64,000 nucleotides of DNA from NIOZ-UU13 sp035528395. Its GTDB lineage: Bacteria; Planctomycetota; Phycisphaerae; Sedimentisphaerales; Anaerobacaceae. Shown here piece after piece: positions 23,615 to 32,607 of this stretch (positions are counted from its first letter, which is position 1; each line of letters opens with the position of its first letter). The notes beneath the pieces are model-generated. The model saw nothing but the letters and a program-made list of their open reading frames with translations, was not told the DNA's origin and made no database searches. A program made the position numbers and the translations under genes. Location of the stretch: contig DATKYR010000071.1 in NCBI GenBank assembly GCA_035528395.1, forward strand, positions 6,583-70,582, read 5' to 3'.

Positions 23615-25759
23615 ATGTATGATAAGCGAATAAAAATCTTTGTTATCCTAAGCACACTGCTCTTACTGGTCTGTTTGCTCCGCCTGACACAAATGCAGCT
23701 GCTTCCAAGCTCTTCTGTCCAAAGTGATATTGAGGAGCTAAAACGCCAAAGAGGCCAATCCCAGGAGCTTAAAACAGTCCGAGGTAAAATACTCGACAGA
23801 ACAGGCAAAAAAGTTTTAGCCACCGATGAACCACAGTTCCAGTTGTGTATAAATTACAAGCTCACGTGTTTTATGGATGACCGCATCCGGGATGCCAGAT
23901 TATCAAGCGCCGCCGGCAAAGAAGATACAGACGCTGTAGCCATAGTACAAAAAGAGCTGGATATCGGTCTGGCAGATTTGAACCAGATAATCAACAAGTG
24001 TGCTCAATTCAAAGGAGTCCGACCTTTAGAGATAAAAAAAGAAATACAGAGAATAAACGATATCATCTGGAATCAGCGCACGTTTCAGGCCTGGCGGGGC
24101 AAATTCCCAAATTCTGAGGTTTTTCAAAACTATGACAGCAAAATCGCCATTCCATTTAATGAAGCAAAAGCTGACTTTGAAACGAAGGAACCAAACGAAA
24201 TAAAACGGCTTCTGCTTGTCAACAAAATCGATATTGCTGATATGCACGACCCAAAGCCGTTGCTGGAGTTAAAAACCGATGACGATATCTTTGCCGCTCA
24301 GCTTGAGTTTTTAAAAGTTGATGATATTCAGATTCTGCCAAAAGCACGAAGGACATACCCGTATGGTACGGCTGCCGCCCAAACTATAGGCTGGGTCGGG
24401 CTTGTAACACACAGCGAAGATGATAGCAGGCTCTTCGCAGACGACAAACTATCAAGCTATTTGAGCGGAGAAATCTGCGGCCGAGAGGACGGAGTTGAGT
24501 ATGTTTGCGAAACCATCCTGCGCGGCAGACGTGGGGAGCTCATTTACGATATAGACAGCCAGCTTATAAGTCAAACCATGAGCCGGTTCGGAAAAGACGT
24601 CTCGCTGACACTGGACATTGAGCTTCAGCAAAGAATAGAAAATTATCTGACCACCTATAACCACGAACTGAGTTGCGGACCCGGAATGTCGGTAGTTGTC
24701 ATCGAGATTGGTACAGGTGATATTCTCGCTTTGGTTTCGATGCCGGTGTTTGATTTGAACCGTGCCAGGTATGACTACAGCGACCTCGCTAACGACCCCG
24801 ATAAGCCTTTAATAAATCGAGCGATAAATAAGTGGTATCCACCAGGCTCCGTTGTAAAGCCGCTGATTCTTATCGCCGGTCTCGAGTCCGGTAAAATCAC
24901 ACCCGAGGAGATTATAGGCTGCCCCGCTCAGAAGGCCCCAAAAGGCTGGCCAAGCTGCTTGTTATACAACAGATACAGAACCGGCCACGACGGCAGGTGG
25001 GAAAACACCGCCCTCAACGCCATCAGGGGCAGCTGCAATATTTATTTTTCCCGCCTTGCAGACAGAATCGACCCTCTGGTCCTTCAACAATGGCTCTTCA
25101 AGTTCGGCTACGGCCGAAACATACTATTCCCACCGCTTTCCTTTGATGAATCCGAACTCTTCAGAAACCTTCGCCAATTGCAGGGAGTAATCTCTAACAC
25201 TATCCCAAGGGAAACAATCACAAGTTTTGAGCAAGTGCCCCCGCTCAGTAAAAGTGAAAGAAGATGGTTCGGCATAGGCCAGGGCAATCTGCGAGTTACA
25301 CCTCTTCAGGTGGCAAATGCAATGGCCGCCATCGCCCGAGGCGGTGCATATAAACCTCCCCGGCTGTTTATGGATAACACCTATGAATTCGACTTTAACA
25401 AAATCGACCTTGGTATTTCACTACAGACTTTAGCAGTAATCTATGACGGTATGAGCGCTGTGGTTAATGAGACCGGCGGAACAGCTTATACTACATTCCA
25501 ACCGATTCTTACAAGTCTTGCCGAGCAGGACATAAAGGTTTATGGCAAAACCGGCTCAACACAAGCCCCGGAAAATGCCTGGTTCGGAGGCTTCGCCACT
25601 GACAGCCAAAATCGGAGCATCGCAATCGCCGTGGTCGTCGAAGGCGGCCAGTCCGGCTCAAGCGACGCCGCGCCTTTGGCCCGTGACATCATCCAGTTCT
25701 GCATCGACGCCGGATATGTGGGGAAAGCGGAGACTCAACCGAATTTACCAAATCCTTAG
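23615..25759 (+). CDS. mrdA: Penicillin-binding protein 2, elongation-specific transpeptidase
   Basis: 714 residues with one N-terminal membrane helix (about 9-28). The transpeptidase motifs are S412-V-V-K (PPGSVVKPL), S473-C-N and K645-T-G-S. The N-terminal pedestal is longer than usual: between the dimerisation start (VRGKILDRTGKKVLATDEPQ) and the RTYPYGTAAAQTIGWVG box lie about 200 residues with charged helical insertions. It crosslinks peptidoglycan during elongation with MreBCD and RodA. It is the last gene of the block and converges with the division-gene block. Confidence 0.95.
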   Translation: MYDKRIKIFVILSTLLLLVCLLRLTQMQLLPSSSVQSDIEELKRQRGQSQELKTVRGKILDRTGKKVLATDEPQFQLCINYKLTCFMDDRIRDARLSSAAGKEDTDAVAIVQKELDIGLADLNQIINKCAQFKGVRPLEIKKEIQRINDIIWNQRTFQAWRGKFPNSEVFQNYDSKIAIPFNEAKADFETKEPNEIKRLLLVNKIDIADMHDPKPLLELKTDDDIFAAQLEFLKVDDIQILPKARRTYPYGTAAAQTIGWVGLVTHSEDDSRLFADDKLSSYLSGEICGREDGVEYVCETILRGRRGELIYDIDSQLISQTMSRFGKDVSLTLDIELQQRIENYLTTYNHELSCGPGMSVVVIEIGTGDILALVSMPVFDLNRARYDYSDLANDPDKPLINRAINKWYPPGSVVKPLILIAGLESGKITPEEIIGCPAQKAPKGWPSCLLYNRYRTGHDGRWENTALNAIRGSCNIYFSRLADRIDPLVLQQWLFKFGYGRNILFPPLSFDESELFRNLRQLQGVISNTIPRETITSFEQVPPLSKSERRWFGIGQGNLRVTPLQVANAMAAIARGGAYKPPRLFMDNTYEFDFNKIDLGISLQTLAVIYDGMSAVVNETGGTAYTTFQPILTSLAEQDIKVYGKTGSTQAPENAWFGGFATDSQNRSIAIAVVVEGGQSGSSDAAPLARDIIQFCIDAGYVGKAETQPNLPNP

Positions 25760-25776
25760 TATTCAGTTTATACAGC

Positions 25777-26856
25777 TTAAGAAAGTGCTATACTAATCGG
25801 TCTGTGCAGTCTGTTTAAAACCTCTTGCAATATCCGGAAAAATTTATCGTTGTCAGGCCAGATAATTCTCTCATCATCCGGCATAGGCTTATCGAGCTCA
25901 TCGAGGAACCGGGCCAAAACCGCTTCATTTAATTTTTCAGCCGAAATCCCCAGGCCGAGCTTTTGAACATAATGCGCGTTTATTATCTGCTCATACTGAC
26001 CGGCCAAAGGCAGCAAAAGCATCTTCTTTTTGAGGTACATACACTCACTTATCAAAGAAAAGCCCGCTGAAGCTATCACCCCTCGCGCCCCCGCAAGGTC
26101 GGCCAGAAAACCTTCGGTCGAACGCTCCTTAAAAACGCAATTCTTATATTCGCGGTCCCGGTTAAAGCCATAAATATAAAATTTCTGTCCACTAAATTTA
26201 TTAAGGACCCGCCTCAAGTGTTCCTTCCCCCTGCCGGTTGTGGAGTACAACAGAATATGCCCACCCGGCTCGGTCCTAAGCGAACTGACGATGGGCCTTA
26301 TAATAGGCGGCGCCAAAACCGCAGAATCGACCCTCAAGGGCGCATCAAAGAAATTCACAATAATATAGGCGACCGCCCCCACGTAGTGACATTCGGTCAC
26401 CACACTTGCAGTCATCCTCGAAAACCAATTCCTCCCTCGATGCTCAAGCTTACAAAGTGTAAGCATATGTTCGTGGTCGATGCTGATAAACGGCACCCTG
26501 TTTCGCCAGGCCCACCACGCACTGAAAGGCTCAAAATCTGATATCACCAAATCCTGATTAAAGGGCTCAAAATGTTTTTTGAAAAGCTCGTCATTCTGTC
26601 TGTTGCCCTCAGGCAGCTTCAGAAGGTTTCTTTTCAGCGTCTCCGATTTATCTATCCGTCCATCTACAAAAGCAAAAGAAAGGCCGAAAATCTCCTTCAC
26701 ACGCTCACCAAAATATTGTTTCAGATAGAGCAGTGATTTCTGTGACCCCACAAAAATACAATCGTGCCCGGCATCGATAAGTCTCTGTCCTATCAGGTGA
26801 GACCGGCTGCTGTGCCCGAATCCCTCCCCCGCAACAGCATAGATTATCTTTGCCAT
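25777..26856 (-). CDS. GT-B glycosyltransferase (MurG/UDP-glycosyltransferase-like)
   Basis: 359 residues with two Rossmann halves. The N-terminal half opens IIYAVAGEGFGHSSRSHLIG, a glycine-rich acceptor loop with a catalytic-type His; the C-terminal half has ILLYSTTGRGKEHLRRVL and the nucleotide-sugar site ARGVIASAGFSLISECMYLKKKMLLLP. This is the layout of family 1/28-type transferases such as the MJ1255-like group. It is downstream of ftsI on the same strand after 170 bases carrying a repeat, so a role in envelope glycan synthesis is likely, substrate unknown. Confidence 0.8.
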   Translation of the reverse strand: MAKIIYAVAGEGFGHSSRSHLIGQRLIDAGHDCIFVGSQKSLLYLKQYFGERVKEIFGLSFAFVDGRIDKSETLKRNLLKLPEGNRQNDELFKKHFEPFNQDLVISDFEPFSAWWAWRNRVPFISIDHEHMLTLCKLEHRGRNWFSRMTASVVTECHYVGAVAYIIVNFFDAPLRVDSAVLAPPIIRPIVSSLRTEPGGHILLYSTTGRGKEHLRRVLNKFSGQKFYIYGFNRDREYKNCVFKERSTEGFLADLAGARGVIASAGFSLISECMYLKKKMLLLPLAGQYEQIINAHYVQKLGLGISAEKLNEAVLARFLDELDKPMPDDERIIWPDNDKFFRILQEVLNRLHRPISIALS

Positions 26857-26921
26857 TTCTTATTATTCAAATTTTGATACAGGTAAATTGTAATTGATAA
26901 TGCTCAGTAGAAAAGACCACA

Positions 26922-26994
26922 TGTCATTTCGAGCGCAGCCGAAGGCAACACAACCGTCATTTCGAGCGCAGCCGAAGGCGGAGTCGAGAAATCT
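26922..26994 (+). repeat. Dispersed repeat, two head-to-tail arms
   Basis: GTCATTTCGAGCGCAGCCGA occurs twice (from 26922 and 26957), the second copy running into GGAGTCGAGAAATCT. This is the 'GTCATTTCGAG...GAGAAATCT' variant of the dispersed family. Confidence 0.75.
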
Positions 26995-27023
26995 ATTAAA
27001 CAATATCTTCCTATTTTTTCTTC

Positions 27024-28766
27024 TCAGAAATCTGCCCGGGCATACCTGTATTCAAGATAATTAAGAGTTTTTTCGATTATTTTACCTGCCACCGGAGAGG
27101 CCACAACTCCGCCGGTATAGTTTTTGCCAAGTTTCTTGTTTGGCTTGCGGATTGAAACCAAAACCACTATCGCCGGGTCCTCCACCGGCGCACCGGCTAT
27201 AAAGGAAGCCACATAATCACTGTCCGAATAACCTCGTTCATCGCTTTTTGCAATGTTGGCTGTTCCCGTTTTCCCGAACACCTGCCATTTGTCTAATTTG
27301 GCTCTTTTACCCGTACCCTCATTAACCACACCGACCATAGCATCGCTGACAATCCATTCAGCGACTTCCGGCTTGACCACGTAACCCACCGGCGGCAGAG
27401 GCCGTTTTAGCTCGGTAATCTCTCCATCGTTGTCAACAATCGCTTTGACCAGGAACGGGCGAACGATACGACCGCGATTGGCAAGTATGCAGAAAGCCCG
27501 AACCAACTGAATCGCAGTTACAGTAATTTCCTGACCAAAAGGTATCCGGGTTACGCTGTATCCCGTCCACTTGTGTGCAGGCCACAAAAGACCATCGGCC
27601 TCGCCGGGCACATCAATCCCCGCTTTTTTGCCGAAACCAAAAAGTCTCAGCCCTTCATAAAGTTTGTCTTTGCCGAGCCTCTGTCCGATTTTGGCCATTC
27701 CTATATTGCTGGACTCAACCAGAATCTCACGAAGGGTCAAATCGCCGAATCCTCGTCGATATTCACCGATTCTTCCAAAACCACTACCGGAATAATTTCC
27801 GTTTTCGCAGAATATTTTTTCAACCTTGTTCACAGCGCCTGCATCAAGGGCAATCGCGGCCACGAGCGGCTTGATAATACTGCCCGGCTCGAACTCATCG
27901 GTTAAAACCCGGTTGCGGAGATTATCAGGGTTGCTCGAACGGGCCTGGGCAGGGTCGAAATCAGGCAGCGAAACCATCGCCAAGATTGCCCCGGTCTTTG
28001 GCTCAACCACAATCGCCACAGCCGACTCGGCCTCATAGTCTTCGTATTGCTTTATAAGCTCATCTCTGGCAAATTGCTGGATAGTAGCATCAATGGTCAA
28101 AATAATCCCGACGCCATTGGTTAAAACAGTGTTCTCCACATCGTTAATATCCGCCGGACTATGCTTAAGAGGCGCCGGACGAATGGGACGGCGACGTACG
28201 TCTGCAAAGAATATATCCTGTGCCGCCGAACCGCTGAGCTGTTTGTCGTATTGGTACTCAATGCCATCTAATCCCCGATTATCAAGGCTCGTAAAACCAA
28301 CTGCATGAGCAGCTAATCGACCCATCGGATAATGTCTTTGCCAATCAGATTCGACACCGACAGCACTGGAAATTCTGCGGGCGGCATCACATTCACCCGG
28401 CTTGGCATCCGCCTTGATTTTTACATATCCCGGGTTGTTGCTTTCGTTGATAAGTTTACAGATTTCGTGCGCACCCATACCCAATATCGGCTGGAGCTCG
28501 CTCGATAAATCTTTGGGGTCTTTGACCCTTCGAGGCTCAACTTTAATGAACTGAACCTTATTGCTCGCAGCGAGCACCCTGCCGCGACAATCAAGAATCA
28601 CGCCGCGCTGAGGCTTGTAGGGCAGTCGTCCCTGCTGCTGTTTGAGACACTCGCCAATATAATGTTCGTTCTTGAGAAACTGCAGATAAAAGCACCGCCC
28701 TGCCAGCGCCAGAAATGCGCCGATGAGAAGCAAAGAAAAAAGAATGGTAATTCGAACGCTTTTCAA
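27024..28766 (-). CDS. ftsI: Septal peptidoglycan transpeptidase FtsI/PBP3
   Basis: 580 residues. A membrane helix (about 6-25) is followed by the dimerisation domain (GRCFYLQFLKNEHY, PYKPQRGVILDCRGRVLAAS), then the transpeptidase domain with SIIK (PGSIIKPL, near residue 297), SSN (ESSNIGMAKIGQ) and KTGT (FGKTGTANIAKS). It forms septal crosslinks. The ftsL-like gene lies 3 bases upstream, then a LysM gene, rsmH and mraZ, so it is the distal part of a dcw cluster. Downstream mur genes and ftsW are absent from the window. Confidence 0.95.
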   Translation of the reverse strand: MKSVRITILFSLLLIGAFLALAGRCFYLQFLKNEHYIGECLKQQQGRLPYKPQRGVILDCRGRVLAASNKVQFIKVEPRRVKDPKDLSSELQPILGMGAHEICKLINESNNPGYVKIKADAKPGECDAARRISSAVGVESDWQRHYPMGRLAAHAVGFTSLDNRGLDGIEYQYDKQLSGSAAQDIFFADVRRRPIRPAPLKHSPADINDVENTVLTNGVGIILTIDATIQQFARDELIKQYEDYEAESAVAIVVEPKTGAILAMVSLPDFDPAQARSSNPDNLRNRVLTDEFEPGSIIKPLVAAIALDAGAVNKVEKIFCENGNYSGSGFGRIGEYRRGFGDLTLREILVESSNIGMAKIGQRLGKDKLYEGLRLFGFGKKAGIDVPGEADGLLWPAHKWTGYSVTRIPFGQEITVTAIQLVRAFCILANRGRIVRPFLVKAIVDNDGEITELKRPLPPVGYVVKPEVAEWIVSDAMVGVVNEGTGKRAKLDKWQVFGKTGTANIAKSDERGYSDSDYVASFIAGAPVEDPAIVVLVSIRKPNKKLGKNYTGGVVASPVAGKIIEKTLNYLEYRYARADF

Positions 28767-28769
28767 CTT

Positions 28770-29000
28770 TTAGTCGTTGGTATTTAATTCGTCAAATCGC
28801 CGCGAAAGCGCAGCGGGATTTATTAAACCTTCCAGTAGCAACTGTTTCGTGCCAAGCTCCTGTTTTAATTGGCTTTGTTCGCCTCTGCAGGAGCAAAGCT
28901 CATAGAAGATCCGATTGTTGGCACTACGCAAATAAACAGCAAAAATCAAAACAGCCGTGAAACAAAAAACAACAAAAACAAGGTGAAATCGGGATCTCAT
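28770..29000 (-). CDS. ftsL: FtsL-like small division protein
   Basis: 76 residues: a short cytoplasmic start, one membrane helix (about 6-24) and a helical periplasmic part with heptad character (RGEQSQLKQELGTKQLLLEG). FtsL proteins are too diverged to be recognised by sequence alone, but size, topology and position between rsmH and ftsI make the assignment likely. It ends three bases before the ftsI start. Confidence 0.75.
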   Translation of the reverse strand: MRSRFHLVFVVFCFTAVLIFAVYLRSANNRIFYELCSCRGEQSQLKQELGTKQLLLEGLINPAALSRRFDELNTND

Positions 29001-29091
29001 ATAACGCCTAAAATATAAATTCGAATATCGAAATCCGAAACAAGATCAAAACAAGATCAAAACAAGATCAAAGTGACTAAAGTTTAGAGTG

Positions 29092-29236
29092 CCTAAAGTG
29101 ACACGTAAGTGTCATCCTGAGGCGAAGCCGAAGGATCTTATCTCCGGAGCGATAAAGAGATTCTTCGCTCCACTACGTTCCGCTCAGAATGACAGCTTTG
29201 CTGTCACTTTAGCTCACTTTAGGCACTTTAGTTCAC
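29092..29236 (-). repeat. Dispersed palindromic repeat, long copy C (reverse orientation)
   Basis: Reading plus: GTGCCTAAAGTGACACGTAA, GTCATCCTGAGGCGAAGCCG, GAGATTCTTCGC, CGCTCAGAATGACAGC-ttt-GCTGTCACTTTAGC and TTTAGGCACTTTAG. It is the reverse complement of copies A and B. Just before it, ACAAGATCAAA is repeated three times. Confidence 0.85.
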
Positions 29237-29283
29237 TTGATTTTGCTTCGTACTTCGGATTTCTAATTTCATATCCGCCATTC

Positions 29284-30147
29284 TTATCGAGCAGGTATTC
29301 TCAAACGCATCCCAACAGCAAGATAGTCCTCTTTCCCTAAAATATCGGCATTTAGCTCATTTAACTCCTTGTAGCGAGTGCCGTCTCCAAGCTGTTGGGC
29401 AGCAATTCGCCATAAACTATCACCTTCCCGCACAACGTATTGTTTGCTCCGTCCCGTCCTGGGTGCCTTAGACGGGTCATCCGAAGTAAGTTTTCGGCCG
29501 ATGGATTTCACTTTATCGAACAGTGACCCTGAAAATACGCTGCCTGATTTATCTATGAGCGGCGGGATAGTAAGTTCCTGCCCGACATAAATCTCATCGA
29601 CCGAATTCAACAGTTTTCGATTGGCCTCAAATATTTTGGTAACATTTATTTTTTTATTACCCTCATCCGGGCCGTAAAATTTCTGCGCTATGATAGCCAG
29701 ATTATCACCTTCGCTAACGACATAGGTTTTTGGCAAAGCCGGCTCGACGGACCTGGGTTTATTGACTTTGGTTTTCTCATTGGTTTCCGACAACAAAGCA
29801 GACGGCTTGATCCTATCAATGGGAGTTTCTACAAATAAGTCATCCTTCACAGCCGAAGTGCCTTCCGGCAAGGGCATTTCGAAGCGAACTGCTCCCTCGT
29901 TCTTTGAGACGACCGGAACTTCATCAACACGTTCTTGTGTGAGCCGCCCCACACGACCGAACATTCCCTGAGCTTTACGTTCCTTAGCTGCAATACCCAT
30001 CGAGTCATCCGGCAAGTTGACCGTATTAGTTGTCAGCTCATTATTGTTCGTGTTACTGCGAAAACGCGGCAGGCCGTTAATTATAAATGCAATTATAAAT
30101 ATAAAGACTAAACCTAACAGCAACCCAATCTTGGCATCGGAAGTCAT
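29284..30147 (-). CDS. LysM-domain membrane-anchored protein in the dcw cluster
   Basis: GGAG eight bases upstream selects the ATG at 30147. The 287-residue protein has one membrane helix (about 7-27), a disordered middle and two LysM domains: YVVSEGDNLAIIAQKFYG (about 151-210) and YVVREGDSLWRIAAQQLGDG (about 232-286). LysM modules bind the GlcNAc part of peptidoglycan. Its place between rsmH and the ftsL-like gene suggests a wall-binding division factor; such an insertion is not part of the classical dcw order. Confidence 0.85.
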   Translation of the reverse strand: MTSDAKIGLLLGLVFIFIIAFIINGLPRFRSNTNNNELTTNTVNLPDDSMGIAAKERKAQGMFGRVGRLTQERVDEVPVVSKNEGAVRFEMPLPEGTSAVKDDLFVETPIDRIKPSALLSETNEKTKVNKPRSVEPALPKTYVVSEGDNLAIIAQKFYGPDEGNKKINVTKIFEANRKLLNSVDEIYVGQELTIPPLIDKSGSVFSGSLFDKVKSIGRKLTSDDPSKAPRTGRSKQYVVREGDSLWRIAAQQLGDGTRYKELNELNADILGKEDYLAVGMRLRIPAR

Positions 30148-30207
30148 AATGAAACTCCATTTTCTGTCGCGTATTGCATTGATACCCTGTAGCAACTCAA
30201 GTGGCGG

Positions 30208-30340
30208 TTGTCATTGCGAGCGTCCCTTTTCTTTGTCATTGCGAGCCCTTCGCTTCGCTCAAGGGTAAACTTCGTGAAGCAATCTAAAACGTAACGGATG
30301 AGATTGCCACGGCCTGTTACACAGGCCTCGCAATGACAAC
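30208..30340 (+). repeat. Dispersed palindromic repeat, 'GTCATTGCGAGC' type
   Basis: GTTGTCATTGCGAGC (and a second GTCATTGCGAGCCCTTCGC) pair with GCCTCGCAATGACAAC at the far end; the middle carries GAAGCAATCT and AGATTGCCACGG. It lies between rsmH and the LysM gene. Confidence 0.8.
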
Positions 30341-30394
30341 TACATAAATCACATCTCGCACAGCACCAGCATGTAATACTCAATACGCTCTATA

Positions 30395-31381
30395 TTATTG
30401 TTTCTGTGCAATCCTTAATTTTGCGCTTCTTGCCCGACGATTTTCGACAATTTCCTCCCGCGTCGGCACAATCGGTTTTTTCGTAATGACCCTGTAAATA
30501 CTGTCCTTTCCGTTTTGCTTAAAATCGTTTTTAACTAATCTATCTTCCAGACTGTGATAGCTAATGACTGCTATAAAACCATTTTTGTTCAACAGCTCCG
30601 GCGCCGAAGCAAGCAGCTTCTTCAAATTCTCCAACTCGTCATTGACCGCAATTCTCAGGGCCTGGAAAGTCCTGGTTGCCGGGTGTATCTTACTTTTTCG
30701 GCCTCGCCGGGCACTTCCCAGCGCCTTGCAGACTGTCTTTGCCAGTTGGCCGGTCGTCGTTATCGGCCCACTTTCTCGTTCCCGCACGATAAACCGTGCA
30801 ATTCGTCGTGAGGCCCTGTCCTGGCCGAATTTGTATATCAAATCAGCCAGGGATTTTTCATCTGCCTTATTAACTATATCGGCAGCGGTGCTCTTTAATC
30901 TTTTGTCTATTCTCATATCCAGCGGCATATCTTGAAGAAAACTGAGCCCCATCCGGCTGTCAGCCAACTGTGCCGAACAAAGCCCCAAATCCGTCAATAT
31001 GAAATCAACTTTATCTATACCCTGCTCATGGACTTGCTCGCTGATTCGTGAAAAATTCGAATGAAGCAAAATAACCTTACAGGCAAGGTCCTTTAAAATA
31101 AATTGGGCCCTTCGGACAGCATTTTTATCAACATCCAGGCCTACGATAACTCCCTCAGGGCCCAAGGTCTTACCGAACAGATAACTATGACCTCCATGTC
31201 CTATGGTCGCATCGACCATTATGCCATCCGGTGGCAATTTTATCTGCTCGGCCAATATCTCAGCGAGAACCGGAATATGCTCTATTATCGAGCCATTCAC
31301 TTCTATCGTATCGCATATATCAAATATCATATCGCGCATATCGTACCGGTCCCAGATGCACGGGGCAGCGATACTCAACAC
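30395..31381 (-). CDS. rsmH: 16S rRNA (cytosine1402-N4)-methyltransferase
   Basis: The core from about residue 31 is standard RsmH/MraW: SIIEHIPVLAEILAEQIKLP, the SAM motif MVDATIGHGGHSYLFG, DFILTDLGLCSAQL and the C-terminal NGFIAVISYHSLEDRLVKN. It methylates C1402 of 16S rRNA together with RsmI. The first 27 residues come from low-complexity DNA (GATATGCGCGATATGATA-type) and no start has a good RBS, so the true start may be the GTG at 31300. It lies second or third in the mraZ-led cluster. Confidence 0.94.
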   Translation of the reverse strand: MLSIAAPCIWDRYDMRDMIFDICDTIEVNGSIIEHIPVLAEILAEQIKLPPDGIMVDATIGHGGHSYLFGKTLGPEGVIVGLDVDKNAVRRAQFILKDLACKVILLHSNFSRISEQVHEQGIDKVDFILTDLGLCSAQLADSRMGLSFLQDMPLDMRIDKRLKSTAADIVNKADEKSLADLIYKFGQDRASRRIARFIVRERESGPITTTGQLAKTVCKALGSARRGRKSKIHPATRTFQALRIAVNDELENLKKLLASAPELLNKNGFIAVISYHSLEDRLVKNDFKQNGKDSIYRVITKKPIVPTREEIVENRRARSAKLRIAQKQ

Positions 31382-31398
31382 GCATTACACATTACATG

Positions 31399-31608
31399 TC
31401 AGAGGACATTTATCGTGTTCTTCTGCCTTTGAAGTTTCTGTACATCCGGCGAAAATTCAATGCCGGAATAAGTCTCGTCGATTTCCTTCAATCGTTCCAA
31501 CTGTTCTCCGAGAATTGCCAGGGAGGCGAAGGTCCGTTCATCAACCTCCCTTTCACCGACGAGACTTCCGGCAACAATCCGACAATGATTTGAATCCGTT
31601 CCAATCAT
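31399..31608 (-). CDS. Small conserved-position ORF between mraZ and rsmH
   Basis: 69 residues starting MIGTDSNHCRIVAGSLVGER, with GGAGGC five bases upstream of ATG 31608, a strong translation signal. No membrane segment; the middle (ERTFASLAILGEQLERLKEI) is probably helical. It starts 20 bases after mraZ ends and ends 18 bases before rsmH begins, so it is part of the operon. Not recognised. Confidence 0.6.
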   Translation of the reverse strand: MIGTDSNHCRIVAGSLVGEREVDERTFASLAILGEQLERLKEIDETYSGIEFSPDVQKLQRQKNTINVL

Positions 31609-31627
31609 TCTGCCTCCATTCTAAAGA

Positions 31628-32101
31628 TTAAATATCTTCGCTCTGCTCTTGCAGGACAATCTGTCGTGCCTGCGATGCCTGTTTCTGATATTGAGCCATA
31701 TGGTCTGAAAGATATTGTTCCCAGTTTTCACTGTTCCACAGCTCGATATGGTCTCTAACGCCGATAAGTGTAATATGGTCTTTCAATCCCGCCCTCTTTC
31801 GTAATCTTTCATTCAAAAGCAATCGGCCCTGGCCGTCTAACTCCACCTTACTGGCCAAAGCAAAGCTGATTCGCTCGAACGCTACAGCCTCATCAGGCGC
31901 GGTAGTGCCGGGTGTAACCGCCAGGGCTATCTGCTCGAAATACCTTTCGGTGTACAAACAAAGTATGCCGTTTGCCCCGAGCACAAGATAGAAATTGCTG
32001 CCGTGCTTATCGACATCAATCTGGCTTCTCAGCTTGTTCGAGATGAGGACTCTGCTTTTGTTGTCGACAACGTGTTGGTATTCGCCTGTTAATAAAAGCA
32101 T
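31628..32101 (-). CDS. mraZ: Transcriptional regulator MraZ
   Basis: From ATG 32101 the protein is 157 residues with the two SpoVT/AbrB-like halves of MraZ: MLLLTGEYQHVVDNKSRVLI and then ASKVELDGQGRLLLNERLRK with ITLIGVRDHIELWNSENWEQ. An ATG at 32128 is possible but would be almost leaderless, and ATG 32167 lies upstream of the promoter's -10. MraZ represses its own dcw operon by binding repeated TGGGN boxes. Confidence 0.94.
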   Translation of the reverse strand: MLLLTGEYQHVVDNKSRVLISNKLRSQIDVDKHGSNFYLVLGANGILCLYTERYFEQIALAVTPGTTAPDEAVAFERISFALASKVELDGQGRLLLNERLRKRAGLKDHITLIGVRDHIELWNSENWEQYLSDHMAQYQKQASQARQIVLQEQSEDI

Positions 32102-32136
32102 GGCATTAGTCCCACTTGATACATTCATTATGGGAA

Positions 32137-32164
32137 ATCGTACCACTTCCCACCACTTTGTCAA
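32137..32164 (-). promoter_or_regulatory. mraZ promoter with MraZ-box-like spacer
   Basis: On the minus strand TTGACA (32159-32164) and TACGAT (32137-32142) are 16 bases apart. The spacer reads AAGTGGTGGGAAGTGG, with TGGGA and related G-rich repeats like MraZ binding boxes, and AGTGGGA recurs in the leader. This arrangement would allow MraZ to block its own promoter. Confidence 0.65.
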
Positions 32165-32251
32165 CAAACAAATACATTTTTTTCAAAATTTCTAAGAAAT
32201 TTTATTATAGGACGGTCCCTGAAAGAATCTAATTCACGCAAATAAAAGTGC

Positions 32252-32344
32252 TTACGCAAATATAATACTTCTGGCCGAGCTGATTATTTTTTCCACCTCC
32301 CCGACCGTTTCCCACAGGGCCTTGTAAATTTCGCGACAATTCAT
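32252..32344 (-). CDS. Possible 30-residue ORF downstream of tRNA-Gly
   Basis: Minus-strand ATG 32344 to TAA 32252 encodes MNCREIYKALWETVGEVEKI and ten more residues, an amphipathic, normal-looking composition. There is no clear Shine-Dalgarno. It may be a small gene or the tail of a decayed one; it fills the otherwise empty 32183-32411 region. Confidence 0.25.
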   Translation of the reverse strand: MNCREIYKALWETVGEVEKIISSARSIIFA

Positions 32345-32411
32345 CCAAAACCAACAAGAAAATCGAAGGCTTATCGCAGGAGTAATTAAAGAAAAAGGAT
32401 TTTATAACAAA

Positions 32412-32482
32412 AGCGGGTGATGGGGATCGAACCCACATACTCGGCTTGGAAGGCCGATGCTCTGCCATTGAGCTACACCCGC
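32412..32482 (-). tRNA. tRNA-Gly(TCC)
   Basis: On the minus strand GCGGGTG...CACCCGC acceptor with discriminator T, D-arm GCTCAATGGCAGAGC, anticodon arm TCGGC-CTTCCAA-GCCGA giving TCC, T-arm GTGGG-TTCGATC-CCCAT. 71 bases. Second glycine isoacceptor of the window. Confidence 0.96.
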
Positions 32483-32607
32483 AATACAATTGATTCCGCC
32501 TATAGCGTTTCTTCGATATTGATTATTGATTATCAAGTACTGTTTACTTACAATTCGGTAATCGGAATATAGGCATTTAATCACAAATAGTCAATGGTAA
32601 ACTAAAA

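Noticed and set aside
32229..32489. 86-codon minus-strand frame overlapping tRNA-Gly(TCC)
   Set aside because: Its first 30 codons are tRNA sequence; no RBS or family match.
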